Below, piece after piece: positions 26,228-35,988 of a stretch of DNA of 64,000 bases (position 1 is the first letter of the stretch; each line of letters begins with the position of its first letter). The position numbers were made by a program, and so were the translations under genes. The DNA is taken from positions 1,730,098-1,794,097 of the forward strand of contig NZ_HE978634.1 in assembly GCF_000312045.1 (NCBI RefSeq), in the 5' to 3' direction. The DNA is from Noviherbaspirillum massiliense JC206 (GTDB lineage: Bacteria > Pseudomonadota > Gammaproteobacteria > Burkholderiales > Burkholderiaceae_D). Below the pieces are notes generated by a model. That model had not been told where the DNA came from, did not search any database, and saw only the letters and a list, made by a program, of their open reading frames with translations.

Positions 26228-27706
26228 ATGCAGGGATTTGATCCGCGTTCCTTTCTTATCATTACTGGGCTGCTTGGAACCCTGTGCCTGGTTATCCTGG
26301 TCGTCGTCATCCGCAACAGTTTTCCAAAGTCTATCGGTGGCATATCAGAATGGTCCTGGGCTTGCGGTCTCATGGTGGCGGCCGCATTTCTTTTCAGCTC
26401 CACCGACATACTTCCTCTGGGAGTGGCACGGCTAATCGCCAATATCCTCCTGCTGTTCGGACTTCTGATGATGTATATCGGCTTGCGCCAATTCGCGGGC
26501 CTCGCTCCCAAGCACCGGGGATTGCTTTATTTTCTGCTGCTTATTTCAGTTTTGTTCGGGTGGTACAGCCTCGCGGACAACAATTACCGGATAAGAGTAA
26601 TCCTTGCGATGTTTGCGCATATGCTCCTGTTTCTTTCATGCGCCAGCCTCGTCTACCGGATGGATCACAAGGGTTTTCCGGAGCGATTCACGCTGGCCGT
26701 ATTCCTGCTGCTGAGCGTCGCCTCCCTGGTACGCCTGAACGCAGCGGCGTCCCACTACGACAATTTGCAATTCATCGACAGCACTTCTCCGCTCCAGGTT
26801 GCCTATGTAGTGACGATCACTTTTTCAATGATCGCGCTGACTGTCGGCTTCATGCTCATGGTCAGCAGGCGTTTGCGCGATACGCTTGGCCATCTGGCCG
26901 CGAGCAGTGCGTTCGCGAAGCAACGATATGATGCCCGGATGGAGCTGGAAAGAGATCTGAAAGCCGCGGTGGCAAGCAACCAGCTTGTCATGCACTACCA
27001 GCCGCGCGTTGATGTAAAGACCGGCATGGTCGTGGGCGTCGAAGCACTGGTGCGATGGAATCATCCGACCAAAGGCTTGCTGGGTCCCAGCCAGTTCATT
27101 CAAACCTGTGAAGAGAGCGGCATGATCCTGCCAATCGGCGAATGGACCTTGCGGCAGGCAGTGTCCGTTCTCAATCGCCTGCAAGCAGAGGCGCGGCCGG
27201 GCATCCAGATGTCTGTCAATGTAAGCGCCAAGCAATTCAATTGCGCCTCGCTTGCCTCACAGCTTGAGCCTCTGCTTAAGGATGCCCTCTTCAAACCGCA
27301 ACAGCTGGAACTGGAATTGACAGAAAGCGTCGTTATCGATGATCCCGCACGCGCAGAAGCGATCATGGGACAGCTCAAGAACATGGGCATCCGGCTGTCC
27401 CTGGATGACTTCGGCACCGGCTATTCATCCCTGTCCTACCTGAAGCGCCTGCCGATCGACGGCGTCAAGATCGATCGCTCTTTCGTGATGGACCTGCCGG
27501 AAGACCCCGGCGATGCAGCCATCACGCGTGCCATCATCGCAATGGCACATGCCCTGGAACTGCAAGTCGTCGCGGAAGGCGTGGAAAGGACAGAACAGCT
27601 TGCCTTCCTGCGCGATATCGGCTGCGACGAATATCAGGGCCATTTGTTTGCCAAGGCATTGCCAGAGCAGGAATTATTGGCATTGCTGGCAGCGAACCAC
27701 CAGTAA
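26228..27706 (+). CDS. Membrane-bound EAL-domain cyclic-di-GMP phosphodiesterase
   Basis: A 492-residue protein: about seven transmembrane helices (residues 8-212) form an N-terminal sensor module, followed by a short linker and a complete EAL domain. The catalytic motif EAL is at 272-274 (VVGVEALVRWNHP), DDFGTG at 393-398, and the later KIDRSF, VAEGVE and YQGHLFAKAL segments are intact, so it should hydrolyse c-di-GMP. No GGDEF domain is present. ATG 26228 is chosen; an in-frame ATG at 26168 would add 20 residues. Confidence 0.92.
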   Translation: MQGFDPRSFLIITGLLGTLCLVILVVVIRNSFPKSIGGISEWSWACGLMVAAAFLFSSTDILPLGVARLIANILLLFGLLMMYIGLRQFAGLAPKHRGLLYFLLLISVLFGWYSLADNNYRIRVILAMFAHMLLFLSCASLVYRMDHKGFPERFTLAVFLLLSVASLVRLNAAASHYDNLQFIDSTSPLQVAYVVTITFSMIALTVGFMLMVSRRLRDTLGHLAASSAFAKQRYDARMELERDLKAAVASNQLVMHYQPRVDVKTGMVVGVEALVRWNHPTKGLLGPSQFIQTCEESGMILPIGEWTLRQAVSVLNRLQAEARPGIQMSVNVSAKQFNCASLASQLEPLLKDALFKPQQLELELTESVVIDDPARAEAIMGQLKNMGIRLSLDDFGTGYSSLSYLKRLPIDGVKIDRSFVMDLPEDPGDAAITRAIIAMAHALELQVVAEGVERTEQLAFLRDIGCDEYQGHLFAKALPEQELLALLAANHQ

Positions 27707-28055
27707 GCTGCCGATTCTGATCCTGCAGACGTTGTAGTTCCCGTTTGCGGCCCGCCTTCCCGGCAACTGCATTCTCAAGTCACTCGCAAATTAGCTCCTC
27801 TTAGGCGGCGAGATCACAAGGGTAGTTGACATGGCCAAGTCAAAGATGAAAACTGGCTCCTCGGATCATCGAGACATTTACCAAGAATGATGTAGCTAGT
27901 CATCGCCATGGACGCGGGGGTGCGGAGCCGGGAAGCCGCGTTACAGGATGCGAGCGCGGAGCGCATTTGTAGACCGCCCTGGTCGCCAAGGCAAACTGAA
28001 TAGCCGGGGGAAGCAGCAGGTCGAGCCTTCGAACGGCGCGCCAACGTCTGCAAAC
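27707..28055. other. Intergenic region with an 18-bp palindrome
   Basis: No convincing gene. The notable feature is a near-perfect palindrome at 27826-27843: arms TTGAC and GTCAA around a central TGGCCA. A 31-codon frame at about 27910-28005 has fair codon use but no ribosome-binding site or family and is not called. Confidence 0.4.
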
Positions 28056-28088
28056 AAAAATGGCCTGCCAGGTGGCAGACCATTTTTT
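28056..28088 (-). terminator. Terminator after the ABC binding-protein gene
   Basis: A long stem with AAAAATGG-CTGCCA type arms at 28056-28070 and their complement at 28073-28088; the one non-Watson-Crick position becomes a G-U pair on the minus strand. It is followed by five T on the minus strand (28060-28056). The other strand also has a T run, so it may work both ways. Confidence 0.8.
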
Positions 28089-28135
28089 ACATTACATGTG
28101 AAGGAAGCAGCTCGGTCACCTGCCTCCTTGTCGAC

Positions 28136-29044
28136 TCACTGAGCGACCTTATCGCTTGGGAAGCGGATCGAATCGCGCAGCAGGAAGCTCATCGGCATAT
28201 TCAAGGCGACATTGTTCAGCGCCGGCACCGGGGTCTTGAACCACTTGTCATACAGCTTGTTCAGTTCTCCGGCGTTCATGACTCGTGCCACTTCCCTGTC
28301 GACCACGGCCTTGAATGCCGGGTCCTCCTTGCGGAACATGATTGCATACGGTTCGGCTGAAAGCGGATCGCCAACAATATTGAAAGCCGACGGATCTTTC
28401 GCCTGCGCCCTCAAGCCGTACAGCACCACGTCACCCATCGCGTAGGCATCGGCCTGCCCTGCTTCCAGAATCTTGAAAGAATCGCCGTGGTTCTTGCCTT
28501 CGACGAAAGTCATGTTCAGTGCGCTCGATTCGTTTCTTTCTTTCACAACCCCGTATTGCACCGCGCCTTTCGTGATCACGATGGTCTTGTTGCGCAGGTC
28601 ATTCCAGTTCTTGATCGGGGAATCCGCCTTCACCATCAGGCGTGCAGACGCAATGAAATGCGGTATGGTGAATGCAACCTGCTTGCGCCGCTCCGGCGTG
28701 TTGGTAGTCGTACCACATTCCAGGTCCGCCCTGCCTTCCACAATGGCTGCAATGCGGTTGGAAGAATTGATCGGGACATAGGCCACGTTCAACTGCGGCA
28801 GTTTCAATTCTTTCTGAATCGCGTCGACCACCTTCAGGCAAAGGTCTATCGCATAACCGGCCGGTTTTTTATTCTCATCCATGAAAGAAAACGGCACCGA
28901 CGTTTCCTGGTAAGCAATCGTGACGGTTTTCGTATCGCGAATCTTGCTTAACGTGTCCTCCGCCTGCGCAGAAGCCGGCAGGACGGTAACCAATGCTGCG
29001 ACGATAGTAGTAGCCAAAGATCCGCATGCGACAAGAGATTTCAT
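28136..29044 (-). CDS. Amino-acid ABC transporter substrate-binding protein (GltI-like)
   Basis: Periplasmic family-3 solute-binding protein of 302 residues. A signal peptide is clear (cleavage after about residue 26-28, PASAQAED). The mature part starts TLSKIRDTKTVTIAYQETSV and keeps the ligand-site stretch LECGTTTNTPERRKQVAF typical of glutamate/aspartate-binding GltI. No permease or ATPase gene is beside it, so it is an orphan binding protein here. ATG 29044 has AAGGAAGGGG upstream. It ends at a strong terminator. Confidence 0.93.
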   Translation of the reverse strand: MKSLVACGSLATTIVAALVTVLPASAQAEDTLSKIRDTKTVTIAYQETSVPFSFMDENKKPAGYAIDLCLKVVDAIQKELKLPQLNVAYVPINSSNRIAAIVEGRADLECGTTTNTPERRKQVAFTIPHFIASARLMVKADSPIKNWNDLRNKTIVITKGAVQYGVVKERNESSALNMTFVEGKNHGDSFKILEAGQADAYAMGDVVLYGLRAQAKDPSAFNIVGDPLSAEPYAIMFRKEDPAFKAVVDREVARVMNAGELNKLYDKWFKTPVPALNNVALNMPMSFLLRDSIRFPSDKVAQ

Positions 29045-29134
29045 GTTCCCCTTCCTTAGTTTTGAATCTTTTATAGTGCCAGGCACCTGTTTATGCTCTA
29101 TTTCGGAAAAACAGTTTTTCCTGAAAGCAACGCA

Positions 29135-29178
29135 ATGACATCATTGCTTTTTGACAGTGTCAATCGAAGCAATACATT
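29135..29178. promoter_or_regulatory. Palindrome shared by possible divergent promoters
   Basis: 29151-29163 is a perfect 13-bp palindrome (TTGACA, G, TGTCAA), giving a consensus -35 box on each strand. On the minus strand a TGTCAT lies 17 bp further on (29140-29135), about 90 nt before the binding-protein ATG. On the plus strand a TACATT lies 16 bp away, toward the deacetylase gene. Confidence 0.45.
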
Positions 29179-29361
29179 TCGTTGCACTTTTCACAGCGGT
29201 CTGTAACAGGTCGTTCAAGATTGAAAGAAAACGTAACTGCGTTTGCCTGATTCAGCGCAAGCGTAAAATTAGTTCAGCTCAACGAGGAGCGAGCCGCCTT
29301 GCAGGAAGATTAGCCCACACCGTCGCACCAGGACGGATAACAAGACGAATGGGAGGAATCG

Positions 29362-30570
29362 ATGGGCGCTCGGGCTTCGTGGGCAATGCTGTTCTGCGCA
29401 CTTCTTGCATTGCATGGCTGCGGTGGAAGCGGAAACGATGGAAATTCCAACTCCGGAGCCAACAGTAACCCAGGTACCCAGCAAAACAACACCGATACGA
29501 ATACAGGCGGAGACACCAATACCGGTGGCGATACGAATACTGGCGGAGATTCGGATACTGGAGGGAATCCCGGCAATGGCTCCGGCTGCAATGCAAGCAT
29601 CAGCCGCTGCTTCGATCTCGCCAAAACGCGAGTGACGCGCTACCGGGACAACAAGCAGGCCGCGGCCTCCTATACGTTTGACGATGGCTATGAATCAAGC
29701 TTCAACATCGCCAAGATATTCGAAGACCTGAACCTGCGGGCAACCTTCTATATTGTCACAGGAAACGTCACAGACAACGCATGGCCGCGCTGGCAAGCCC
29801 TTGCGGCAAAGGGGCATGAGATCGGCAACCACTCGATGACGCATGAAGTCGACATGTCGCTGCCACAGACGGACGCTGTACTCAATACGGAGATCGTCGA
29901 CTCGAAACATCTCATCGAACAGAAACTCGGGCCGGGACCGATGACCTTCGCCTTTCCCTGGCACGCCTATACGCAGCATGCATTGGACATCGCCAGTCAA
30001 AACCATGTCGCGGTACGCAAACTTTCCCTGCCGAACGAGCCCTACGAATTTGCCTTTTTTGATCGGGCAGATCATGAGACCGGTGCGGAAGACGCGCCTC
30101 CTGTTCCTGAAGATCAAGTTCTGGCAAGGGTGAATGGGCAACTGGACAGGATGGTACAAGCCGGTGGATGGTTTGTGGCGGGCGGGCATGGCTTGGATGG
30201 AGATGGTTGGAGTCCTGTCTCCTCCCAGTTCCTGAAGGATCACCTGAAACATGCAGGCAACTATGCCTCGAAGCTCTGGATCGATACCTTCCTCAACGTC
30301 ACCCGCTACCGGATGTGCCGGAGCCAGGTCACACCCAAAGTGGACATCCTGTCTTCGGAAAAGGCATTGGTGAGCCTCTCGACCGCTGCCGATCCTGATC
30401 TCTGCACGGAGCCGCTGACAGTCGCCATGCCGATCACCGGCCTGTCAAGCGAAAAGATCCGCGTGCGTGATGAGGCAGGAAAGGATTTGCCCGTCAACTG
30501 TGACAATGGGACGCTGCTGTTGAATCTGCGCCCCGGCCAGAAGATGAAGGTGGAGATTCTTCAGCCTTGA
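29362..30570 (+). CDS. Lipoprotein polysaccharide deacetylase (NodB domain)
   Basis: A 402-residue exported protein. The lipobox LLALHGC places the lipidated Cys at 20. Residues about 25-75 form a low-complexity Gly/Asn/Thr/Asp linker with repeated DTNTGG. The carbohydrate esterase family 4 NodB domain follows: YTFDDGYESSFNIAK (catalytic Asp) and GHEIGNHSMTHEVDM (zinc His residues). After about residue 300 comes a beta-rich tail of unknown role. It probably removes N-acetyl groups from an envelope polysaccharide at the outer membrane. Preceding GGAGG supports the start. Confidence 0.9.
   Translation: MGARASWAMLFCALLALHGCGGSGNDGNSNSGANSNPGTQQNNTDTNTGGDTNTGGDTNTGGDSDTGGNPGNGSGCNASISRCFDLAKTRVTRYRDNKQAAASYTFDDGYESSFNIAKIFEDLNLRATFYIVTGNVTDNAWPRWQALAAKGHEIGNHSMTHEVDMSLPQTDAVLNTEIVDSKHLIEQKLGPGPMTFAFPWHAYTQHALDIASQNHVAVRKLSLPNEPYEFAFFDRADHETGAEDAPPVPEDQVLARVNGQLDRMVQAGGWFVAGGHGLDGDGWSPVSSQFLKDHLKHAGNYASKLWIDTFLNVTRYRMCRSQVTPKVDILSSEKALVSLSTAADPDLCTEPLTVAMPITGLSSEKIRVRDEAGKDLPVNCDNGTLLLNLRPGQKMKVEILQP
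29494..29565 (+). repeat. Four tandem 18-bp units in the deacetylase linker
   Basis: Four in-frame copies of an 18-bp unit encoding DTNTGG, DTNTGG, DTNTGG and DSDTGG. Synonymous differences between copies show the peptide has been kept while the DNA drifted. Copy number could vary between strains. Confidence 0.85.
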
Positions 30571-30595
30571 TCCCTGTCCGGTGCTGCAGCCATCC

Positions 30596-31021
30596 TCAGG
30601 TCTGCAGCGTCGTTTCCAGGTTGATCGTGGCGTTCAGCACGCGCGATACCGGGCAGTTTTTCTTGGCGTCGTTGGCGATTTCATTGAATTTATTCTGGTC
30701 GATACCGGGCACCTTGGCATCGAGTTTCAGATCAATCGTCGTGATCGTCCAGTTGCCCTGAACCTGTTCCAGGCTGATCGTTGCCTGCGCCGCCAACCGG
30801 TCGGGCTTGAAACCCGCACCGCCCAATGCTGCCGACAAAGCCATCGCAAAGCAGCCTGCATGGGCTGCGGCGATCAACTCTTCCGGATTTGTCCCGGCAC
30901 CATTTTCAAAGCGGGTGGAAAAGGAATACTGCGTATCCTTGAGGACACCGCTCTGGGTGGAAACACTTCCCTTGCCTCCCTTGAGATCGCCTTGCCAGAT
31001 GGCCGATCCAGTCCTTTTCAT
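30596..31021 (-). CDS. OsmC-family peroxiredoxin
   Basis: A 141-residue OsmC protein that reduces organic hydroperoxides. The two redox cysteines are in AAAHAGCFAMALSAAL and AKKNCPVSRVL, as expected for OsmC rather than Ohr. It is a single cytoplasmic domain of normal length and starts MKRTGSAIWQGDLKGGKG. It lies with pirin and WrbA on the minus strand, a small redox-stress neighbourhood, although gaps of 117 and 182 bp suggest separate transcripts. Confidence 0.94.
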   Translation of the reverse strand: MKRTGSAIWQGDLKGGKGSVSTQSGVLKDTQYSFSTRFENGAGTNPEELIAAAHAGCFAMALSAALGGAGFKPDRLAAQATISLEQVQGNWTITTIDLKLDAKVPGIDQNKFNEIANDAKKNCPVSRVLNATINLETTLQT

Positions 31022-31138
31022 GTCTGCTCTCCTATAGAGTTCTTCTTACGATCAAGAAGCGTGGCATCGGCGAGCGTATCGGCCGCCGGTTCATTCGCTC
31101 AGACTCGTCCGTTTTCGTCCGGTTCCGGCGCACCCGCA

Positions 31139-32062
31139 TCACGGGTAATGCACCGGCTTGCCGGGCAAGTCGGGCAAGGGGATGAATTCGGTCTCGCCCG
31201 GAACCATTGTGAATCTCTGCCTTTGCCAGTCTTCCTTTGCCTGCTCGATCCGGTCCGGCGAACTCGAAACGAAATTCCAGGTGAGATAACGCGGCCCGTC
31301 CATCGGTTCTCCACCTAGCAACATGAACCTGGCCGGCGTCTTACCCGATGCAAGCGTCACACCCGCACCGGGCTTAAAGACCAGCAATTGTCCTGCATCG
31401 AACACGCCATCGCGTCCCAGATCGAGCTGTCCTTCCACCAGGTAGAGAGCCTGTTCGCCATACTCCGCCGGGATCTGCATCCGTGCCCCGGCTTGCAGCA
31501 GCACCTCTACATAGAACAAGTCGGACAGGGTCGGTACCGGCGACTGCTGCCCGAAGAAGCGCCCGGCAATGATCCTTGCCCTGATACCTTCACCTTCCTC
31601 GATGGGCAATTTGTCTGCGCCAAAATGCTTGAAGGACGGTGGGGCTTCTTCCTGTGCTCTGGGCAATGCCACCCAGCACTGCAGGCCGAACAGCGAAGCT
31701 TCATGTTGTCGCATTTCCTGGGCCGTGCGCTCCGAATGGACGATGCCGCTCCCGGCGGTCATCCAGTTCACTTCGCCCGGCCGGATTGCCTGCACGCTGC
31801 CCAGGCTGTCGCGATGCATGATCTCGCCGTCGAACAGGTAGGTGACCGTGGCAAGGCCGATATGCGGATGAGGGCGTACGTCAAGGCCGCGTCCGGCCGA
31901 AAACACATGCGGTCCCATCTGATCCAGAAAGACAAACGGCCCGACCATGCGACGCCGGGTGGAAGGCAAAGCGCGACGCACTTCGAAGCTGTCGCCCAAA
32001 TCATGGCTTCGTGGCACCACAACGGTTTCCAGACTGGTTTCAGCCGGCAATTGGTCATCCAT
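31139..32062 (-). CDS. Pirin family protein
   Basis: A 307-residue bicupin. The N-terminal cupin has the metal-binding set [19 protein letters not shown] with a downstream His/Glu ([13 protein letters not shown]), and the pirin C-terminal domain follows. Some bacterial pirins have quercetinase activity; others regulate pyruvate metabolism by contact. ATG 32062 follows GAGAGGGAATGG; a GTG at 32083 would place that site inside the gene. Confidence 0.93.
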   Translation of the reverse strand: MDDQLPAETSLETVVVPRSHDLGDSFEVRRALPSTRRRMVGPFVFLDQMGPHVFSAGRGLDVRPHPHIGLATVTYLFDGEIMHRDSLGSVQAIRPGEVNWMTAGSGIVHSERTAQEMRQHEASLFGLQCWVALPRAQEEAPPSFKHFGADKLPIEEGEGIRARIIAGRFFGQQSPVPTLSDLFYVEVLLQAGARMQIPAEYGEQALYLVEGQLDLGRDGVFDAGQLLVFKPGAGVTLASGKTPARFMLLGGEPMDGPRYLTWNFVSSSPDRIEQAKEDWQRQRFTMVPGETEFIPLPDLPGKPVHYP

Positions 32063-32244
32063 GTTCCATTCCCTCTCTGTCACGATCGATGACTTCCATC
32101 ATACCCAGCGATGGGAAACCACCCGCCTTCTTCATGCGGGATTGCCCTACCCCATTGAATTCGCTGGCAGAGATTGCCTCACTTCTGAGCCAGCCCATTG
32201 TGCGTGCCGCTCGCACCCGGCGGTGCTAGGCGCTATCTCGCTGT

Positions 32245-32865
32245 CTATTTAGCGGCCTGCTTCTTCGTAATTTGCGCTACGTGCCTCCCCTGGAAACGCG
32301 CTATCGCAAGTTCATTCTCGCTCGGCTGGCGCGATCCGTCACTGCCGGTAATGGTAGTGGCGCCGTACGGCGTACCGCCGCTCACTTCATTCATACCGGT
32401 CAGGCGCGGCTCCGAATAAGGTACGCCTACGACGATCATCCCCTGATGCAAAAGCGTGGTATGGAAGCTGGTAAGCGTGGTCTCCTGGCCGCCATGCTGG
32501 CTGGCTGTACTGGTAAATACGCTGCCAACCTTTCCGATCAGCGCGCCACTCATCCACAGTGCGCCGGTCTGGTCAAGGAAATTGCGCATCTGCGAAGCCA
32601 TGTTGCCAAACCGTGTTGGGGTGCCGAAGATTATGCCATCCGCGTCCGCCAATTGCTCCGGCCGGATGATGGGGACATGGGCAAACGCCGCCCTTGCCGC
32701 CTTCGCCCCGCTCTTTTCAAGGATGTCGTCCGGTACCAACTCGGGCACTTGGTAGATCTGGACATCGACATCCGCCACTTCCCGTGCACCGGCGGTAATG
32801 GCTTCCGCCATTTTGTAGATATGCCCGTACATGCTGTAAAACACGACCTGAATATTGGTTGCCAT
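32245..32865 (-). CDS. wrbA: NAD(P)H:quinone oxidoreductase WrbA
   Basis: Flavodoxin-like FMN enzyme of 206 residues that reduces quinones by two electrons. The FMN-binding loops are visible: [16 protein letters not shown] at the N terminus, [16 protein letters not shown], and [17 protein letters not shown]. Length and order match E. coli WrbA. ATG 32865 is preceded by AGAAGGAG on the minus strand. A 357-bp gap separates it from ribA. Confidence 0.96.
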   Translation of the reverse strand: MATNIQVVFYSMYGHIYKMAEAITAGAREVADVDVQIYQVPELVPDDILEKSGAKAARAAFAHVPIIRPEQLADADGIIFGTPTRFGNMASQMRNFLDQTGALWMSGALIGKVGSVFTSTASQHGGQETTLTSFHTTLLHQGMIVVGVPYSEPRLTGMNEVSGGTPYGATTITGSDGSRQPSENELAIARFQGRHVAQITKKQAAK

Positions 32866-33222
32866 GAAATCTCCTTCTGAAAGCGCCCCGCCCCGACCAC
32901 AAAAACCTGTGTGAACACGTGCCCGGTGTCTTGACGGCACTCTGCAAGATGACAAGCGGCCAGCGATGACTGATATGGCACGGGATGATCGGAATCCGTG
33001 CCCACATCGATTTCAGCGGGGCAAGCTGCCTGGCTCGGAAGCAGTCAGTTCCATTAATGAAGATTGCAAGATCTATTCCCGAGCCCTTGCCGGCTCGGGC
33101 TGAAGAATCGGCCGGTCACCGCGCCACAACGCAAGTTCTTTTGCCAATGGCGTGCAGCGGCGTGCGGTGACAGGCGGGCAGTGTCTGCGCACAACTGCCC
33201 GGTTCAGACGTAAGTGGCGCGG
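32866..33222. other. Intergenic region with an 8-bp stem hairpin
   Basis: No gene seen. It contains a perfect inverted repeat CCCGAGCC (33078-33085) and GGCTCGGG (33092-33099) with a 6-nt loop, about 125 nt past the ribA stop. No T-tract follows, so it is not a standard terminator. Confidence 0.4.
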
Positions 33223-33897
33223 CTAGCGTGAAGAGTCGGTGGCCGATTCCATCTGTTCCAGCTGGTCCAGCGGAATCAGGTGTCCAAGCTTGGCAGCCTT
33301 GGTCTTGAGATAGCGTTCGTTGAAGGGATTGCGGTTCACGATCAGGGCGATGCGTTCGACTACCTCGATGCCCAGCTTTTGCAGCGCATCCACCTTGCGC
33401 GGATTGTTGGTCATCAGGCGCAGGCTGGCAATGCCGAGGCGCCCCAACATCGGCCGGCAGAGGCTGTAGTTGCGCAGGTCTGCTTCGAAGCCGAGTTGCA
33501 GATTGGCTTCCACCGTATCGGCGCCGGCATCCTGCAAGTGATAAGCGCGGATCTTGCTGACCAGGCCGATGCCGCGGCCTTCCTGACGGAGATAAAGCAG
33601 CACGCCGCGTCCCTCGGACGCGATGTTCTTCAGTGCATTTTCCAGCTGTGCGCCGCAGTCACAGCGCTGGCTGAACAGGCCATCGCCTGTCAGGCATTCA
33701 GAATGAACGCGCGCGAGCACGGGCTCGCCGTTGGCAACGTCGCCCAGCGTCAGGGCAAGGTGCTCCTTTCCGCTGGAGTGATCGATGAACGCGTGCAATT
33801 GGAATGTCGCCCAGGGCATGGGGAGCTCGCAGGACGTGACGTATTCAATATTCTTGTCCGCGGCCAGGCCTTGCTGGCCGCCTTGTGAAGAGGACAT
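33223..33897 (-). CDS. ribA: GTP cyclohydrolase II RibA
   Basis: Opens GTP at the start of riboflavin synthesis. The 224-residue protein is a single RibA domain without a fused RibB. The zinc ligands Cys68, Cys79 and Cys81 lie in [18 protein letters not shown], and the catalytic stretch [15 protein letters not shown] is intact. ATG 33897 starts [10 protein letters not shown]; the upstream in-frame ATG 18 codons earlier gives an Arg-rich, unlikely N terminus. It is monocistronic on the minus strand. Confidence 0.96.
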   Translation of the reverse strand: MSSSQGGQQGLAADKNIEYVTSCELPMPWATFQLHAFIDHSSGKEHLALTLGDVANGEPVLARVHSECLTGDGLFSQRCDCGAQLENALKNIASEGRGVLLYLRQEGRGIGLVSKIRAYHLQDAGADTVEANLQLGFEADLRNYSLCRPMLGRLGIASLRLMTNNPRKVDALQKLGIEVVERIALIVNRNPFNERYLKTKAAKLGHLIPLDQLEQMESATDSSR

Positions 33898-34065
33898 GGA
33901 GGACCTTATACGATAGATAACATGACGGTTCCGGCGCAAGCTTTGAAGCATCCGCTTTGGAAACCGGCACCGGAAAACCCATCATTATATTGGATGCAAA
34001 AGTTCCAGGCGGATCTGGCCCCGCCTACCTTGCTCCTTCAATCCATGTCCTGGCTTGCCATGCTG

Positions 34066-35226
34066 CTAGGCCGCGACCGCCGCCCGCCTTTCGGCGAAAT
34101 CTTCCCAGCGCCGCCGGGTATGCCTGCGATCGCGGGCATTGTTCAGGCCCATGTCCGGCGCTTCCGAGAGTTTGTGCATCTCCCCTTCGCGATCCACGCT
34201 GTAATTCTTGCAGACGATCATTTCATGCAGATGAACTTCCGGCAGTACGCGCGTGTATTCGAACAGGATGCTGCGCGTGACTTCTGCCTTGGCGCAAATG
34301 TGGCTGCCATGCCCGATCCAGGTAGGCCCCACTATTCTTGCGCCAGCCTCGATATGGCAGCCGGAACCGATATAGACCGGCCCTTCGATGCTCGTGCCTT
34401 CCCAGTCGATCCGGGTATTCAGGCCGACCCAGACGCCGTCCCGGATCTGCGTCCCGGGTACTTCCATCTGCGCGACTTCGCCCGTGAGGACGCCTTGCAG
34501 CACGCTCCAGTAATCCGTCACGCTGCCGATGTCGAGCCAGTTGAAGGGGCGCGTCTGTGCGTAGAATGGCAAGCCTTTCTCGGCCAGCAGAGGAAACAGC
34601 TGGGAGCCGATATCGAATACCTCGCCGGAAGGAATCAGATCGATCGCTTCCGGCTCGAAGATGTAGATGCCGGTGCTGGCAAAATTCGACTTCGCCACTT
34701 CCCGCTTCGGTTTTTCCTGGAAGCTCAGCACGCGCTTGTCCGCATCGGTGACCACCACGCCATAGTCCGACACCTTGTCCCAGGGCACTTCCTTGGTGAT
34801 CACGCTGGCGATCGCACCCTTGCTTCGATGCTCTTCCAGCGCGGCCTTGATATCCAGATCGATCAGCGCATCACCGCATACCACGATGGTGGTCTCGTCG
34901 AAGAAATGGCCGAATTCCTGGATTTTTTTCATTCCACCGGCAGAGCCAAGAGCTTGCGGCACCACTTCCCCCTGATCGTCCACATACCCCTCGAAGGAAT
35001 AGCCGATCTGCACGCCGTACTGGTGCCCTTCGCCGAAATAATCCTCGATCTTTTCATGCAGATAGCTGACGTTGACCATGATGTCGCGCACGCCGTGCTT
35101 TGCAAGGTGCTCGACGATATAGGCCATGACCGGTTTGCCAAGAACGGGAATCATCGGCTTCGGCACATCATAGGTGAGCGGACGAACGCGGGTACCTTTG
35201 CCTGCAGCAAGAATCATTGCTTTCAT
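34066..35226 (-). CDS. NDP-sugar pyrophosphorylase (mannose-1-phosphate guanylyltransferase-like) with acyltransferase-type repeats
   Basis: A 386-residue nucleotidyltransferase. The N-terminal Rossmann domain has MKAMILAAGKGTRVRPLT, PMIPVLGKPVMAYI and the metal-site VVCGDALIDLD. From about residue 265 a left-handed beta-helix follows (VWVGLNTRIDWEGTSIEGP and VGPTWIGHGSHI). It makes an activated sugar (GDP-mannose, or dTDP/UDP-sugar) for surface glycans; the exact base and sugar cannot be read from sequence. A basic, low-complexity C terminus ends the protein. ATG 35226 fits the family; the longer frame adds 37 poor residues. Confidence 0.93.
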   Translation of the reverse strand: MKAMILAAGKGTRVRPLTYDVPKPMIPVLGKPVMAYIVEHLAKHGVRDIMVNVSYLHEKIEDYFGEGHQYGVQIGYSFEGYVDDQGEVVPQALGSAGGMKKIQEFGHFFDETTIVVCGDALIDLDIKAALEEHRSKGAIASVITKEVPWDKVSDYGVVVTDADKRVLSFQEKPKREVAKSNFASTGIYIFEPEAIDLIPSGEVFDIGSQLFPLLAEKGLPFYAQTRPFNWLDIGSVTDYWSVLQGVLTGEVAQMEVPGTQIRDGVWVGLNTRIDWEGTSIEGPVYIGSGCHIEAGARIVGPTWIGHGSHICAKAEVTRSILFEYTRVLPEVHLHEMIVCKNYSVDREGEMHKLSEAPDMGLNNARDRRHTRRRWEDFAERRAAVAA

Positions 35227-35988
35227 GTATTTTGACCTTAAACGAATAGAGAGTTGAACAGCTGCTTGATGCGGTGCGGCCCGCACGCTGTGCTGCGAAC
35301 CGCACGTGGATATTCGTAAGAAAATCAGGCATAGCAACTCTGGTCAGACTGTCTATCTGTCAACAGGTTCCGTGTTTCTTGGTGCGACAGCAATCTTCCT
35401 CAAATGAGATTTCCGAACTTCATTTCATCGAGGGAAAACAGGGGCTGCCTCGTTGGCGGCCCGTCTCGTCAAGCCCGAAACTCGCTGCATGGCGCAAGTC
35501 GCGGCACACTCCTCCAATTGACTCGCGCTTGGCATTGGCCCGCAGGGCGGAAGACAGGCATCATGCATTTCGACATGCGGGGATAGCGCTCGAAGGCTTT
35601 TCGCTGTCGCGCCTTGAATCTCCTTAGTGCTGCACTAGACTCAAATCTTCTGGCCTGCGGGCCGGTAGATTTTTACCGAGCAACCAAGCCTCAGCCGCTG
35701 CCTGGAACAGGACATGCGGATAAACACACTCCACAAGCTCCTCGGATGCTTACATCCCGCCGCCTGTATCGATGCCGTTTGGGCAGTCGACTCAGACAGG
35801 AATGCCATGCCCCTCCTCCGGAGCATGCTGGCTGCGCATGGCGAAAGAGATGCCTGCCGCGCCGGCCCGGCATGGCGAAATTTGCGACGGATCAATAAAA
35901 GGCAAGAATGGTTGTCCAGTGGCGCCGTTCATGCTGCGAAGGTGTTACCGTTGGCAGGCTGATGCACGCGAACCCATTCATCCACGCC
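35227..35988. other. Long intergenic stretch without a confident gene
   Basis: About 760 bp between the pyrophosphorylase start and the protease gene. Several frames of 60-130 codons exist on both strands but none has convincing composition. The best is 35714-35962 (82 codons), whose ribosome-binding site would be only one base from the ATG. It probably holds promoters for both flanking genes. Confidence 0.4.

Noticed and set aside
27910-28005. 31-codon plus-strand frame
   Set aside because: No ribosome-binding site and no recognisable product.
33078-33099. Hairpin after ribA as its terminator or an FMN riboswitch
   Set aside because: No T-tract follows, it is 125 nt past the stop, and none of the FMN element's conserved pattern is seen.
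33922-35235. 437-codon plus-strand frame opposite the pyrophosphorylase gene
   Set aside because: It is the mirror of the well-conserved nucleotidyltransferase; His/Arg/Asp-rich composition typical of antisense frames.
35714-35962. 82-codon frame before the protease gene
   Set aside because: Fair composition but the AGGA is one base from the ATG and competing frames are similar; not called.
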